From Salinibacterium sp. TMP30 (GTDB lineage: Bacteria > Actinomycetota > Actinomycetes > Actinomycetales > Microbacteriaceae): a stretch of DNA of 64,000 nucleotides. A model generated the notes under the pieces. That model had not been told where the DNA came from. It searched no databases and saw only the letters and a list, made by a program, of their open reading frames with translations. Made by a program: the position numbers and the translations under genes. Location: contig NZ_CP151642.1 in NCBI RefSeq assembly GCF_038397785.1, positions 1,426,001 to 1,490,000 of the forward strand. Reading direction: 5' to 3'. This document shows positions 27,674-37,889 of this stretch, piece after piece (position 1 is the first letter of the stretch; each line of letters begins with the position of its first letter).

Positions 27674-28987
27674 TTAGTTATTGCGGAACCGCGCACTCAC
27701 CGCCGCGCCATGAGCAGGCAGATCTTCCGCAGAACTGAGGGCAACAATGTGTGGCTCAAGTGCGCGAAGCGCCTCGTGTCCGTAACGGATTACCTGCTGT
27801 GGGCGCAAGAACGTGTACGCGCCGAGTCCCGAGGAGAATCGCGACTGACCTCCCGTTGGAAGCACATGGTTCGATCCAGCAAGATAGTCACCAAGGCTAA
27901 CGGGCGATTGCGCACCGAGGAAAATTGCCCCAGCATTGTCAATCATGTCCATGACGGTGCCGGACTCTTCGGTCTGAATCTCCAGGTGCTCAGGGCCGTA
28001 GGCGTTACTCAGCGCCGCAGCGGCCACCATGTCGCTCACCAAGACTATGGCGGACTGTTGGCCGTCGAGGGCGATGCCTGCGCGCTCGGAGTGCAGGGTC
28101 AGCGCGAGCTGCGCGGCAAGCTCGATGCGCACGGCATCCGCAAGTTCTTCGGAGTCGGTGACTAAGACCGCAGCAGCAAGTTCATCGTGCTCTGCCTGAC
28201 TCAGCAAGTCCGCAGCCACCAGTTGAGGATCAGCGTTCGCATCCGCAATAATCAAGATTTCGGTTGGCCCAGCTTCGGAATCTATACCGACCATGCCACG
28301 CACCGCACGCTTGGCAGCCGCAACGTAGACGTTTCCCGGGCCCGTAATAATATCAACGGGATCGAGACCCAAATCGGGGATTCCGTAGGCGAAAGCAGCA
28401 ATGGCGCCTGCACCACCCATCGCGTAAACCTCATCGACCCCCAATAGTCCTGCCGCGCCAAGGATTGTCGGATGCACCGCTCCCCCAAAGTTGCGCTGAG
28501 GGGGTGAGGCGAGAGCCACCGAAGAAACGCCAGCGACCTGCGCAGGCACAACGTTCATAATCACGCTCGACGGGTAGACCGCCTTGCCACCCGGAACATA
28601 GAGTCCGACTCGGTTGACGGGTTGCCATCGCTGCACGATTTCGGCACCATCGCCGAGTTCAGTCATGATCGGTGGCGGAACTTGGGCCTTGCTCGCGGTG
28701 CGAACGCGATCGATGGCAAGTTCGAGCGCGTCGCGCACAGCGGGCTCGAGAGCGCGGGTCGCGCGAGTGATCTCATCAGCGTGGATACGCACTCGATCAG
28801 GGCGCACCCGATCTAGCCGCTCAGCTTGGTCGAGCAGAGCCTGCTCTCCGCGCTCGCGGACGTCCTCAATGAGGTTAAACGCCGTAGCAGAAGCGGCGGA
28901 AACATCCATTTGAGCACGAGGGATGACACGGGAAAGTTCGGCGCGGCTCAGAGTGGCGGCACGAAGGTCAATTGTATTCAGCGACAT
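27674..28987 (-). CDS. hisD: Histidinol dehydrogenase
   Basis: 437 aa; oxidises L-histidinol to L-histidine in two NAD-dependent steps. Clear motifs: VGLYVPGGKAVYPSSV, ITGPGNVYVAAAKR (NAD/zinc region), GIDSEAGPTEI, LLSQAEHDE with a catalytic/zinc His, and YGPEHLEI. No other his genes are adjacent. TAGCAT lies 9 bases before the ATG, so any leader is very short. Confidence 0.97.
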   Translation of the reverse strand: MSLNTIDLRAATLSRAELSRVIPRAQMDVSAASATAFNLIEDVRERGEQALLDQAERLDRVRPDRVRIHADEITRATRALEPAVRDALELAIDRVRTASKAQVPPPIMTELGDGAEIVQRWQPVNRVGLYVPGGKAVYPSSVIMNVVPAQVAGVSSVALASPPQRNFGGAVHPTILGAAGLLGVDEVYAMGGAGAIAAFAYGIPDLGLDPVDIITGPGNVYVAAAKRAVRGMVGIDSEAGPTEILIIADANADPQLVAADLLSQAEHDELAAAVLVTDSEELADAVRIELAAQLALTLHSERAGIALDGQQSAIVLVSDMVAAAALSNAYGPEHLEIQTEESGTVMDMIDNAGAIFLGAQSPVSLGDYLAGSNHVLPTGGQSRFSSGLGAYTFLRPQQVIRYGHEALRALEPHIVALSSAEDLPAHGAAVSARFRNN

Positions 28988-29055
28988 AGCTCAACCATGC
29001 TAGTTCGTTCTGTGCTCGGAATTCCTGTGCGCCGATTAGGCTTGAGAGAAGACAT

Positions 29056-29559
29056 ATGGATAATTCAGCAGCAACAGAAGGAATCGACGCTTTCAGGGGC
29101 GCATTCAGGCGCCACGCGGCTGGCGTAGCCGTAGTGACGTCGCTCGCACCCGACGGTCATCCCGTGGGATTCACCGCCACGTCACTCGCGTCGCTCGCGG
29201 CCGATCCCCCACTCGCAACTTTCAATATGGCTCAAGTCTCGAGCTCGTGGCCAGCGATTACGGTCGGAAACCGAGTCGCGATCCACATGCTCGGGCCGCG
29301 AAGCCGCCATCTCGCCGAACGCATGGCGGCCGATCATAGCCTTCGATTTGTCGGAGACCATTGGCACCCCGATGACACTGGACTGCCCCTGCTCGATGGT
29401 GCAACCGCAATCGCAATCGGGCGCATCGTTGAGGTGTATCCGGTGCACAATAACGCGGTCGTTGTAGTGGAAATCGATCACGGCGTTCTGGGCGACGAAG
29501 ATGAAGCCCTGCTCTACCACGAGCGCACCTACATGCGTCCTCACTCCCTCGATAACTAA
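29056..29559 (+). CDS. Flavin reductase-like protein
   Basis: 167 aa of the FMN-binding split-barrel flavin reductase family (FRRHAAGVAVVTSLAPDG, GFTATSLASLAADPP). Such proteins reduce FMN or FAD with NAD(P)H, often for a partner oxygenase; no partner is encoded nearby. ATG at 29056 with GAGAGAAG in front. Convergent with dnaE. Confidence 0.88.
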   Translation: MDNSAATEGIDAFRGAFRRHAAGVAVVTSLAPDGHPVGFTATSLASLAADPPLATFNMAQVSSSWPAITVGNRVAIHMLGPRSRHLAERMAADHSLRFVGDHWHPDDTGLPLLDGATAIAIGRIVEVYPVHNNAVVVVEIDHGVLGDEDEALLYHERTYMRPHSLDN

Positions 29560-29636
29560 TCCCTGCGGTCGAATAGCCGGAACCCGGGCTCGCTCATGCC
29601 CTGATTGGCCCACCCGGGGATTAGCCCAACCGGGGA

Positions 29637-32600
29637 TCAACCCAGGCAGCCTGGCCCGAGTAGCGTCTTTAGTTCGCCGTAGAGGTCTGCCGACACCTTG
29701 ACGCGGTAAGGCACTTCGAAAACGCGTGCGACGTCGCCGCGCACGAGACGCAATCGCACCTCGACATCACCGGAGTGACGAATGAGTACATCGCCGAGAC
29801 CGGTAACCACGTCGGTGGTTGCCCGATGTTCATTGATCGAGACCACAATCGGTCCCGACCCCAAACTGGGCCCCAATTCCGGAGAGAACATGCTGACCGC
29901 ATGCAAGTTCATGCCGTCATCTCGCGCACTTGCCCGCCCGCGCACCACGACAATAGAGTCATTAATTAGGCCCGGCGCGAACTCTTGATATGTCTTTCCG
30001 AGGAACATGACGCTGATTTCGCCGCCAAAATCTTCGACCGTAACAATGCCGTATTGGTTGCCACTGTTGCGGGCTACCCGGTGCTGAACACTGGTGACGA
30101 GGCCCGCGATTGAGACGTGTTCACCATCGGAGACCACATCGCCAGACAAAACTTCGGTGATCGTCGCATCCTGATGCTTGGCGAGCTGCAGTTCAAGCCC
30201 CGACAGCGGATGGTCGGAAACGTAGAGCCCCAACATCTCGCGCTCGAAGGCGAGCTTGTCGCGCTTCGACCACTCCGGCCGATCGGGAACGCCGTCATCG
30301 TCGTCATCAAAGTCGAAGATGCCACCAAACAGGTCGACCTGACCGTTCGCTTCGTTGCGCTTGAGGCTCACGGCCGAGTCGCACGCATCTTCGTGGATTT
30401 CGAGAAGCCCGCGACGAGTAGCGCCCAGAGAGTCGAACGCCCCAGATTTGATGAGAGATTCCACAGTGCGCTTATTAGCAACCTGAATGGAGACCTTGCG
30501 GAGGTAGTCGTGGAATGACTCGAAGCGGCCCTTTTCGGCGCGAGCACGAACAATTTGCTCCACGACTGAAGCACCAACATTGCGGACGGCGCCGAGGCCA
30601 AACCTGATGTCGCCGGCGACAGCCGTAAAGTTCACGGTCGATTCGTTGACATCGGGCGCCAACACCTTGATGCCCATGCGGCGGCACTCGCTCAAGTACA
30701 TCCCGAGCTTGTCTTTTGAGTCGCCGACACTTGTGAGAAGCGCGGCCATGTACTCGGCCGGGTAATTGGCTTTGAGGTATGCGGTCCAGTAGCTGAGCAC
30801 GCCGTAACCAGCGCTGTGCGCCTTGTTGAAGGCGTAATCAGCAAACGGCATGAGCGTTTCCCACAGCACCTTGACGGCTTCTTTACTGAAGCCGTTGTCG
30901 AGCATGCCCGTTTCGAACCCGATGAACTGCTTGTCGAGCTCTTCTTTCTTCTTCTTGCCCATTGCCCGACGCAAGACGTCGGCTTGACCAAGAGTGAAGC
31001 CTGCGACCTTCTGAGCCACTGACATGACTTGCTCTTGATACACAATCAGACCAAAAGTGGTGCCGAGAATTTCTTTTAACGGCTCTTCAAGCTCGGGATG
31101 GATCGCATCAATCTCCTCCAAGCCGTTTTTTCGTAGCGCGTACTTAGTGTGGGAGTTCATTCCCATCGGGCCCGGGCGATACAGGGCAATAACGGCAGAG
31201 ATGTCTTCAAAGTTCGTGGGCTTGAGCTGCTTAAGCAGGGCTCGCATTGGCCCGCCATCGAGCTGGAAAACGCCCAGGGTGTCACCGCGGGCGAGTAAAT
31301 CGTAGGTCTTCTGGTCGGCATCCAGATCAAGGTCTTCGATGACGAGCGGAGAGCCAGTGTTCGCCTTGATCATCGTCAACGCATCTTCAATGACCGTGAG
31401 GTTGCGAAGCCCCAAGAAGTCCATCTTGATCAGACCGAGGCTTTCGAGCGGTGGCTGATCGAACTGAGTGATGATGGCGCCATCGTCTTCACGGCGCATA
31501 ATGGGCAGCACATCAAGCAATGGCTCGGCGGAAAGCACAACACCGGCCGCGTGCACGCCCCACTGTCGCTTCAGCCCTTCAAGCCCAACTGCGGTTTCGA
31601 AGACTTTCGCTGCTTCAGCGTCGGTGTCGAGAATTCCCCGGATATCTGCGGCCTCTTTATACCGCGGCGCATCTTTATTGCGCACATCATTAAGGGAGAT
31701 ATCCTTGCCCATGATGGCTGCGGGCATTGCCTTGGTGAGTTTCTCCCCCACCGAGTAGGGCATGCCAAGCACCCGAGCAGAGTCTTTGAGCGCCTGCTTT
31801 GCCTTAATCGTGCCGTACGTGACGATCTGAGCGACGCGGTCGTCGCCGTATTTTTCGGTGACGTAGCGAATAACTTCGCCACGTCGTCGATCGTCAAAGT
31901 CGACATCGACGTCGGGCATCGAAACACGTTCGGGGTTCAAAAATCTCTCAAAGATGAGTCCGTGCGCGAGTGGATCGAGCTCGGTGATTCCGACCGCATA
32001 GGAGGCCATCGAGCCCGCAGCAGAACCTCGACCAGGACCAACGCGGATGCCCTGCGCCTTCGCCCACTGAATGAAGTCGGCAACAACGAGGAAGTAACCA
32101 GGAAACCCCATCTGCTGGATAACGTCGACCTCGTACTTTGCCTGCGCAAGATGCGCTTCAGATGGCGCGTTGTTGAACCGCTTGTTCATTCCACGCGCTA
32201 CCTCCTTCTCAAACCAGGTCGCCTCCGTCTCCCCTTCGGGAACCGGGAATCGTGGCATGAGGTCGCGGCCCTCAAAACTAACCTCACAACGTTCGGCGAT
32301 CAGCAGCGTGTTGTCGCATGCTTCAGGATGTTCGCGGAACAAGGAACGCATCTCGGCAGCCGACTTGAGGTAAAACTCGTTCGAGTCGAACTTGAAGCGG
32401 TTGGGATCGTCGAGAGTCGAGGCAGATTGCACACACAACAACGCTGCGTGTGCGGTCGCATCGTGGGAGTGCGTGTAGTGCAGGTCATTTGTCGCGAGCA
32501 GTGGCATGTCCAGCTCTTTGGCGAGCCTGATGAGATCGAGTAGCGTGCGGCGCTCGATATCGATGCCGTGGTCCATGATTTCGGCAAAGAAGTTCTCTTT

Positions 32601-33155
32601 GCCGAAGATGTCTTGGAAGTCCGCTGCGGCCTGGCGAGCTTCGTCATACTGACCAAGTCGGAGCTTTGTTTGGACCTCGCCACCCACACACCCGGTCGTG
32701 GCGATAATTCCCTTCGAATATTGGCTAAGGAGCTCACGATCCATTCGCGGCTTGAAATAGAAACCCTCGATCGAGGCCTTAGATGACAGGCGAAACAGGT
32801 TGTGCATTCCTTCGTTGTCTTGGGACAACAAAGTCATGTGGGTGTACGCACCGCTGCCACCGACATCATCTCGAGTCTGATGACTCCCCCCCCAACGCAC
32901 ACGAGTCTTGTCACCGCGCGCCGTGCCAGGAGTGATGTATGCCTCAGTGCCGATAATTGGCTTGATACCTCGGGCAGTGGCCGACTTCCAGAAGTCATAG
33001 GCACCGAACATGTTGCCGTGGTCGGTGATCGCGATCGCCGGCATTCCCTGTTCGACGGCGGCATCGAGCAATGGCCCTACGCGCGCTGCACCATCGAGCA
33101 TCGAGTACTCGCTGTGAACGTGCAAGTGCACAAACGAGTCGTTATTAGCAGCCAC
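29637..33155 (-). CDS. dnaE: DNA polymerase III alpha subunit
   Basis: 1172-aa replicative polymerase. The PHP domain opens the protein (FVHLHVHSEYSMLDGAA, AITDHGNMFG), followed by the polymerase core with the catalytic acids in MPDVDVDFDD and the fingers/beta-binding regions, and a C-terminal OB domain. The GTG at 33155 is chosen because GGAG lies 5 bases upstream; the frame is open further to 33314 but that part is not conserved-looking. This is the essential DnaE1 type. It overlaps nothing and follows the pseudouridine synthase gene by about 67 bases. Confidence 0.97.
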   Translation of the reverse strand: MAANNDSFVHLHVHSEYSMLDGAARVGPLLDAAVEQGMPAIAITDHGNMFGAYDFWKSATARGIKPIIGTEAYITPGTARGDKTRVRWGGSHQTRDDVGGSGAYTHMTLLSQDNEGMHNLFRLSSKASIEGFYFKPRMDRELLSQYSKGIIATTGCVGGEVQTKLRLGQYDEARQAAADFQDIFGKENFFAEIMDHGIDIERRTLLDLIRLAKELDMPLLATNDLHYTHSHDATAHAALLCVQSASTLDDPNRFKFDSNEFYLKSAAEMRSLFREHPEACDNTLLIAERCEVSFEGRDLMPRFPVPEGETEATWFEKEVARGMNKRFNNAPSEAHLAQAKYEVDVIQQMGFPGYFLVVADFIQWAKAQGIRVGPGRGSAAGSMASYAVGITELDPLAHGLIFERFLNPERVSMPDVDVDFDDRRRGEVIRYVTEKYGDDRVAQIVTYGTIKAKQALKDSARVLGMPYSVGEKLTKAMPAAIMGKDISLNDVRNKDAPRYKEAADIRGILDTDAEAAKVFETAVGLEGLKRQWGVHAAGVVLSAEPLLDVLPIMRREDDGAIITQFDQPPLESLGLIKMDFLGLRNLTVIEDALTMIKANTGSPLVIEDLDLDADQKTYDLLARGDTLGVFQLDGGPMRALLKQLKPTNFEDISAVIALYRPGPMGMNSHTKYALRKNGLEEIDAIHPELEEPLKEILGTTFGLIVYQEQVMSVAQKVAGFTLGQADVLRRAMGKKKKEELDKQFIGFETGMLDNGFSKEAVKVLWETLMPFADYAFNKAHSAGYGVLSYWTAYLKANYPAEYMAALLTSVGDSKDKLGMYLSECRRMGIKVLAPDVNESTVNFTAVAGDIRFGLGAVRNVGASVVEQIVRARAEKGRFESFHDYLRKVSIQVANKRTVESLIKSGAFDSLGATRRGLLEIHEDACDSAVSLKRNEANGQVDLFGGIFDFDDDDDGVPDRPEWSKRDKLAFEREMLGLYVSDHPLSGLELQLAKHQDATITEVLSGDVVSDGEHVSIAGLVTSVQHRVARNSGNQYGIVTVEDFGGEISVMFLGKTYQEFAPGLINDSIVVVRGRASARDDGMNLHAVSMFSPELGPSLGSGPIVVSINEHRATTDVVTGLGDVLIRHSGDVEVRLRLVRGDVARVFEVPYRVKVSADLYGELKTLLGPGCLG

Positions 33156-33222
33156 AGTCACTCCGAATTCTTTCGAAATCCAGCCTAAGCCAGCACGCCA
33201 AACAGACTCTAACTGACGCGCC

Positions 33223-34143
33223 CTAGTTGGCGCGAAGCACCTCAAGTGCCGCCTGAAGGTCAGCTGGATATGGTGACTCGAACAGCACATTTTCCCCGGT
33301 CGCCGGATGCGCAAACCCTAGCTTGTGGGCGTGCAACCACTGGCGGGTTAGGCCAAGCCTGGCGGAAATCGTCGGGTCGGCGCCGTACATGGTGTCGCCG
33401 ACACAGGGATGACGCTGTGCCGCCATGTGCACACGGATCTGGTGTGTGCGTCCGGTCTCAAGTTGAACTTCAACAAGCGCAGCAGACGGGAATGCTTCGA
33501 GCGTCTCGTAGTGGGTAATGGAGTCTTTGCCCCCGGCGACGACAGCAAACTTCCAGCTTGAGCCCGGATGCCGACCGATCGGAGCGTCGATTGTTCCCGC
33601 GAGTGGGTCGGGGTGTCCTTGCACGACCGAGTGGTAGATCTTGTTCACTTCGCGATCGTGGAAAGCACGCTTGAGCTCTCTGTAGGCGAGTTCAGACTTT
33701 GCAACCATCATAAGACCGCTCGTGCCCGCATCGAGGCGGTGCACGATTCCTGCGCGCTCGGCGGCGCCAGACGTCGAGATACGGTATCCAGCGCCAGCGA
33801 GTGCACCAAGAACAGTCACACCGTCCCAGCCAATCGATGGGTGTGCTGCGACTCCGGCGGGCTTGTCGACGACAACAATGTGATCATCGTCGTAAATAAT
33901 GCCGAGGCTATCGAGCACGACGGGCACTATCTGCGGTTCAGTCTTGGAAATCCAGGACACCTCAATCCATGTACCAGCGGTGAGGCGATCTGACTTGCCG
34001 ACTTCGGCACCGTCCATCATTACTCCGCCCGATTCGGCTACCTCTGCGGCAAATGTTCGCGAAAAGCCAAGAAGCTTGGCGAGGGCTGCGTCTACGCGCT
34101 GCCCCACAAGCCCTTCCGGAACCGGCAAACTACGGGTTTCCAC
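33223..34143 (-). CDS. RluA-family 23S rRNA pseudouridine synthase (RluD-like)
   Basis: 306 aa. S4 RNA-binding domain (about residues 13-70) and a PseudoU_synth_2 catalytic domain with the family motif [15 protein letters not shown] containing the catalytic Asp. GTG start with GGAG upstream. In related actinobacteria lspA precedes this gene; here only about 180 non-coding bases and a terminator separate it from divIVA. Confidence 0.93.
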   Translation of the reverse strand: METRSLPVPEGLVGQRVDAALAKLLGFSRTFAAEVAESGGVMMDGAEVGKSDRLTAGTWIEVSWISKTEPQIVPVVLDSLGIIYDDDHIVVVDKPAGVAAHPSIGWDGVTVLGALAGAGYRISTSGAAERAGIVHRLDAGTSGLMMVAKSELAYRELKRAFHDREVNKIYHSVVQGHPDPLAGTIDAPIGRHPGSSWKFAVVAGGKDSITHYETLEAFPSAALVEVQLETGRTHQIRVHMAAQRHPCVGDTMYGADPTISARLGLTRQWLHAHKLGFAHPATGENVLFESPYPADLQAALEVLRAN

Positions 34144-34248
34144 TACTGCTCCTCGGATGCGTGCTCAATGACGATGTGTTCGTGTTCAACAAAAATTTGG
34201 ATACCCGGCTGCGGTCAGTTATCTGACTCGAGCGCCAACATAGCAAAA

Positions 34249-34295
34249 GCCGCCAGCACCGGCGGAGCCGAAGCTCTCACCGACGTGCTGGCGGC
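34249..34295 (-). terminator. Intrinsic terminator after divIVA
   Basis: Perfect 11-bp stem GCCGCCAGCAC (34249-34259 with 34285-34295), a loop that itself can pair, and TTTTG following on the minus strand. It ends the long division operon. Confidence 0.75.
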
Positions 34296-34323
34296 CTGCG
34301 CAAATAACTATCTGTGCTAATAA

Positions 34324-35061
34324 CTAGCTGCCGGAGAAACCAGTGAAGCTTGCCGGAGGCTGCTGGGCCGATTGGGGCGCAGCAAAATCTTCGGGTGACA
34401 AGTGGCCGGTCGGCTGTGCGACAGGAGCGGCGTCCTTTTGCCCTGACTCTTTCGCAGGAGCTCCAGCGGAGACAAGGCTGTCAGAATCTAGTTCATGAAG
34501 CTGGCCTTCGATGTAGCTCTTTAGCTTCTCGCGGTATTCGCGTTCGAAGTTCTGCAGCGACTCGATGCGGCTTTCGATCACCTCACGTTCCTGCTCGAGT
34601 GAACCGAGCTGAGCACGCTGCTGCGCTTCTGCCTCGGCGACAATCTCAGCGGCGGAAGCCTGACCTTCGGCAATGAGTGCATCGCGTTTCGCGACACCGT
34701 CGCGTACGTGCTCTTCATGCAGCCGGCGCGCAAGCTGAAGCAAGTTGTTGGTGCTGCTGCTGGCATCGTCGAGGGCCGACGAGGATGGCTCAGGTGCCGG
34801 AGCACTCTCAATCGCCGCAGGGGCGGATGCCGATACTGGCGCGGGCACAGCGGGTTCGCTGCTCGCCGATTGCTGCGATTCGTTCGAACGTGACTCGGCA
34901 GCAGTCAAACGCTGGCGAAGCTCGTCGTTCTCCTGATTGAGTCGTCGCAATTCAACAACAACCTCGTCGAGAAAATCATCGACGTCATCTTGGTCGTATC
35001 CCTCTCGGAACTTGGTTGATTCGAACCTCTTGTTGACCACATCTTCTGGAGTCAAAGCCAT
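34324..35061 (-). CDS. divIVA: Cell division/polar growth protein DivIVA (Wag31)
   Basis: 245 aa. The N-terminal membrane-binding and crossed-loop domain (ALTPEDVVNKRFESTKFREG, DQDDVDDFLDEVVVELRRL) is followed by a coiled coil, a Pro/Ala/Ser-rich linker (about 70-105), and a second long coiled coil (about 110-190). In actinobacteria it marks the poles and recruits wall synthesis. ATG at 35061 with AGAGGTGG upstream; the earlier GTG falls within that ribosome site. Confidence 0.95.
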   Translation of the reverse strand: MALTPEDVVNKRFESTKFREGYDQDDVDDFLDEVVVELRRLNQENDELRQRLTAAESRSNESQQSASSEPAVPAPVSASAPAAIESAPAPEPSSSALDDASSSTNNLLQLARRLHEEHVRDGVAKRDALIAEGQASAAEIVAEAEAQQRAQLGSLEQEREVIESRIESLQNFEREYREKLKSYIEGQLHELDSDSLVSAGAPAKESGQKDAAPVAQPTGHLSPEDFAAPQSAQQPPASFTGFSGS

Positions 35062-35187
35062 TGCCGCCACCTCTAAAACTTTCTTTCAACGTATACACAA
35101 CGTTCAACGTTCGTTTCACATCGTAATGACGAAACCTGATTAGTTGCCACATGCTCTCTGATAAGAGTACATCCGCTTCTGCCAGTT

Positions 35188-35481
35188 CTAAAAGCCCCGC
35201 AAAATGGAGGTCAAGATAATGCACGCCAGCATGACGAGCATCCATGACAAATCCAGCGCACCGCTGCCGATGCGAATCATCGGTACAACTTTGCGTACCG
35301 CTTTGATCGGGGGGTCCGTGATAGTGAAAGCAATCTCAGACAACACAAGACCGACGCCGCTCGGACGCCACCCTCTAGCAAAGACGACAACGAGATCGAG
35401 AATAAACCGAGCCCACATCGCAAGCATAAAAAGATTAATGGCGAATATAGCCACCGTAGCGATAATTGAAACCGGATTCAC
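35188..35481 (-). CDS. YggT family membrane protein
   Basis: 97 aa with two membrane helices separated by the conserved loop ending in ITDPPIKAVRKVVPMIRIG. Function of the family is not known; it is nearly always found next to sepF, as here. GTG start; TACCCT lies 6 bases before it, so it may also have its own leaderless promoter. Confidence 0.9.
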   Translation of the reverse strand: MNPVSIIATVAIFAINLFMLAMWARFILDLVVVFARGWRPSGVGLVLSEIAFTITDPPIKAVRKVVPMIRIGSGALDLSWMLVMLACIILTSILRGF

Positions 35482-35493
35482 TCTTCTAGGGTA
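35479..35493 (-). promoter_or_regulatory. Possible internal leaderless promoter before yggT
   Basis: Minus strand TACCCT (35488-35493), AGAAGA, then GTG. The hexamer fits the TANNNT pattern, but AGAAGA might equally act as a weak ribosome site. Confidence 0.35.
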
Positions 35494-35541
35494 CCGGTCT
35501 AAATCACACGCGTTGCGCAGCGTAGTTACTGAGCAACAGGT

Positions 35542-36003
35542 TTACTGAGCGAAAAACGAAGCGTCGACGTCAGACTCAACCTCGGCCTGGTCCCCACTCA
35601 CGGCAACGTGTGCTGGTGAAAGCAAGAAGACTTTGCTGGTAACTCGTTCGATCTTGCCGTAGAGACCCTGCGAAAGTCCGCTGGCGAAATCGACCAGTCG
35701 ACGTGCATCCGGTTCACTCATCTGCGAGAGGTTGATGATCACGGGGATGCCCTCGCGGAAGTTCTCCGCGATGAGCTGGGCGTCCTTGTACTGGCGCGGG
35801 TGCACCGTCAAAATCTCGTTCATCTCTGCCTCCGCAGTGCTGGGCGCAGCGCGGCGCAAAGGAGTGACTGGCGCGCGATTTGAGTTCGCTGGTGCGTGTG
35901 CTGCCGCAACAGGGGCAACCGGCGCAACCGGCGCCTGATCGTATTCGTAGTCTTCGTCGGCGAGGCCGAGATAGACCATTGTCTTGCGCAGTGGGTTGGC
36001 CAT
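35542..36003 (-). CDS. sepF: Cell division protein SepF
   Basis: 153 aa. A short N-terminal amphipathic helix ([17 protein letters not shown]) binds membrane; a linker rich in Ala/Pro follows, then the C-terminal FtsZ-binding domain (about 65-150; [20 protein letters not shown]). In actinobacteria, which lack FtsA, SepF is the membrane anchor of the Z-ring. Confidence 0.95.
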   Translation of the reverse strand: MANPLRKTMVYLGLADEDYEYDQAPVAPVAPVAAAHAPANSNRAPVTPLRRAAPSTAEAEMNEILTVHPRQYKDAQLIAENFREGIPVIINLSQMSEPDARRLVDFASGLSQGLYGKIERVTSKVFLLSPAHVAVSGDQAEVESDVDASFFAQ

Positions 36004-36039
36004 GATAATCCTCCGAATGGTGAAGCTTCTGCTTCGAGA

Positions 36040-36726
36040 TTAACCATGGTCAGGTCGTTTTCCCGTGATTGCCGTGCCAATTCGAAGGTGTGTCGCGCCT
36101 TCGGCAATCGCTTCGGCGAAGTCGCCTGACATTCCCATCGAGAGTGCACGGGCGTTGGGATGCTGCGCCCCCATGCGCTCAGAAAGCGACCGTAGAGCGA
36201 CGAACGAAGGCCGCGGGTCTTCGCCCAGTGGCGCAACGCCCATGAGCCCCCTCAGCTCGATTCCGGCAGCACCAGCCACACGATCGACGAAAGCATCAAG
36301 TTCGCTGGGAAGCACTCCGCCTCGGCCCGGATCGTCAGTGAGATTCACTTGCACAAAAACGTCGAGTGGAATGGCTACATCATCGTTCGTGAGAGCAGTA
36401 ATCAGAGAATCGCGGTCAACCGAATGGATCGCTTGGCAGTAGGCGCGAACTTGTCGCGCTTTTTTACTCTGCAACTGCCCGACAAAGTTCCACCGTGCGT
36501 CAAGATCAGAAAGCTCAGCAACTTTCGGCTGCGCCTCCTGATGCCGACTTTCACCAAAGTCGCGCACGCCGAGGTCGTACAACTCGCGCACAAGGCTTGC
36601 GGGGTGGAACTTAGTGATGACGATCCTCGTGATCGACGACAGGTCGCGCGATGCCGAGCGTGCGGAATCCGCGATCTGTTCATCGACGTCGGCGAGTCGT
36701 TGGCCTAACGGTGTCAGGTCAGTCAT
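36040..36726 (-). CDS. YggS family PLP homeostasis protein
   Basis: 228-aa single-domain alanine-racemase-fold protein that binds pyridoxal phosphate. The PLP lysine is in ITKFHPAS and the family motif GVRDFGESRHQEAQPK is clear. It balances PLP and amino-acid pools rather than catalysing a known reaction. It starts 5 bases after ftsZ, with no pgeF between. Confidence 0.93.
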   Translation of the reverse strand: MTDLTPLGQRLADVDEQIADSARSASRDLSSITRIVITKFHPASLVRELYDLGVRDFGESRHQEAQPKVAELSDLDARWNFVGQLQSKKARQVRAYCQAIHSVDRDSLITALTNDDVAIPLDVFVQVNLTDDPGRGGVLPSELDAFVDRVAGAAGIELRGLMGVAPLGEDPRPSFVALRSLSERMGAQHPNARALSMGMSGDFAEAIAEGATHLRIGTAITGKRPDHG

Positions 36727-36731
36727 GACTG

Positions 36732-37889
36732 CTACTTTAAGAAGTCTGGAACGTCGAGATCGTTGTCGTTCTCGGCGTCATCATCAAAGCTGCGATCGAT
36801 GGTCGCTGCAGGTACAACACTCGGCTGCGACTTCCAGTCAGTTTCTTTCTCCGTCGGCTTCTGGGCTGCAGCGATGTGCTCTGCAGGGGCCTCGGGCACG
36901 ACGTAATTAGTACGGCGCCCTTCGGCAGGCTTGGCCGATGGCTCTCCACCATCAAACCCTGCGGCAATTACCGTCACGCGAACTTCGTCTCCGAGAGTGT
37001 CGTCGATGACGGCACCGAAGATGATGTTCGCTTCAGGATGCACCGCCTCTTGAACGAGTCGCGCAGCATCGTTGATCTCGAAAATTCCGAGGTTCGATCC
37101 GCCCTGGATCGAAAGCAGAACACCGTGTGCGCCATCAATGCTGGCTTCCAGCAGTGGGGATGCCACAGCGAGTTCAGCCGCTTTTATGGCCCGGTCGGCC
37201 CCGCGCGAAGAACCGATTCCCATCAGCGCAGAGCCTGCGCCCTGCATCACTGACTTAACATCGGCGAAGTCGAGGTTGATGAGGCCCGGAGTCGTGATGA
37301 GGTCGGTAATGCCCTGAACGCCGGCCAACAGCACCTGGTCAGCCGTTGCGAAGGCTTCGAGCATGCTGATGCCGCGATCACTGATCTCGAGAAGGCGGTC
37401 GTTCGGAACGACGATGAGGGTATCGACCTCATTCTTGAGGGTGTCGACACCGATCTCCGCCTGCGACGAGCGGCGCTTGCCTTCAAAGCCGAATGGCTTG
37501 GTGACAACACCGATCGTGAGCGCACCAATCGACTTAGCAATGCGGGCAACTACTGGGGCGCCACCGGTGCCGGTTCCGCCACCCTCGCCAGCAGTAACGA
37601 ACACCATGTCGGCGCCCGCAAGTGCTTCTTCAATCTCTTCTGCGTGGTCCTCTGCCGCACGGCGGCCAACCTCAGGGTCAGCGCCTGCACCGAGGCCTCT
37701 GGTCAGTTCGCGACCGACGTCAAGCTTGACGTCTGCGTCGCTCATTAGCAGTGCCTGGGCGTCGGTATTGATCGCAATGAACTCGACGCCTCGCAGGCCG
37801 AGCTCGATCATTCGGTTGACGGCGTTTACTCCGCCACCACCGATGCCGACTACCTTGATGACTGCGAGGTAGTTCTGGTTTGATGTCAC
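36732..37889 (-). CDS. ftsZ: Cell division GTPase FtsZ
   Basis: 385 aa. GTP-binding motif GGGTGTG at 103-109, the T7 catalytic loop in [11 protein letters not shown], and a C-terminal tail ending in the conserved peptide [10 protein letters not shown]-like segment ([10 protein letters not shown]) that binds SepF and FtsW. A variable linker of about 50 residues precedes the tail. GTG start with a strong GGAGG site. About 240 bases separate it from ftsQ, enough for its own promoters. Confidence 0.97.
   Translation of the reverse strand: MTSNQNYLAVIKVVGIGGGGVNAVNRMIELGLRGVEFIAINTDAQALLMSDADVKLDVGRELTRGLGAGADPEVGRRAAEDHAEEIEEALAGADMVFVTAGEGGGTGTGGAPVVARIAKSIGALTIGVVTKPFGFEGKRRSSQAEIGVDTLKNEVDTLIVVPNDRLLEISDRGISMLEAFATADQVLLAGVQGITDLITTPGLINLDFADVKSVMQGAGSALMGIGSSRGADRAIKAAELAVASPLLEASIDGAHGVLLSIQGGSNLGIFEINDAARLVQEAVHPEANIIFGAVIDDTLGDEVRVTVIAAGFDGGEPSAKPAEGRRTNYVVPEAPAEHIAAAQKPTEKETDWKSQPSVVPAATIDRSFDDDAENDNDLDVPDFLK

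Noticed and set aside
29637-33314. Longer dnaE frame starting at 33314
   Set aside because: The additional 53 codons overlap the spacer after the pseudouridine synthase gene and the conserved PHP start follows a GTG with a ribosome site at 33155.
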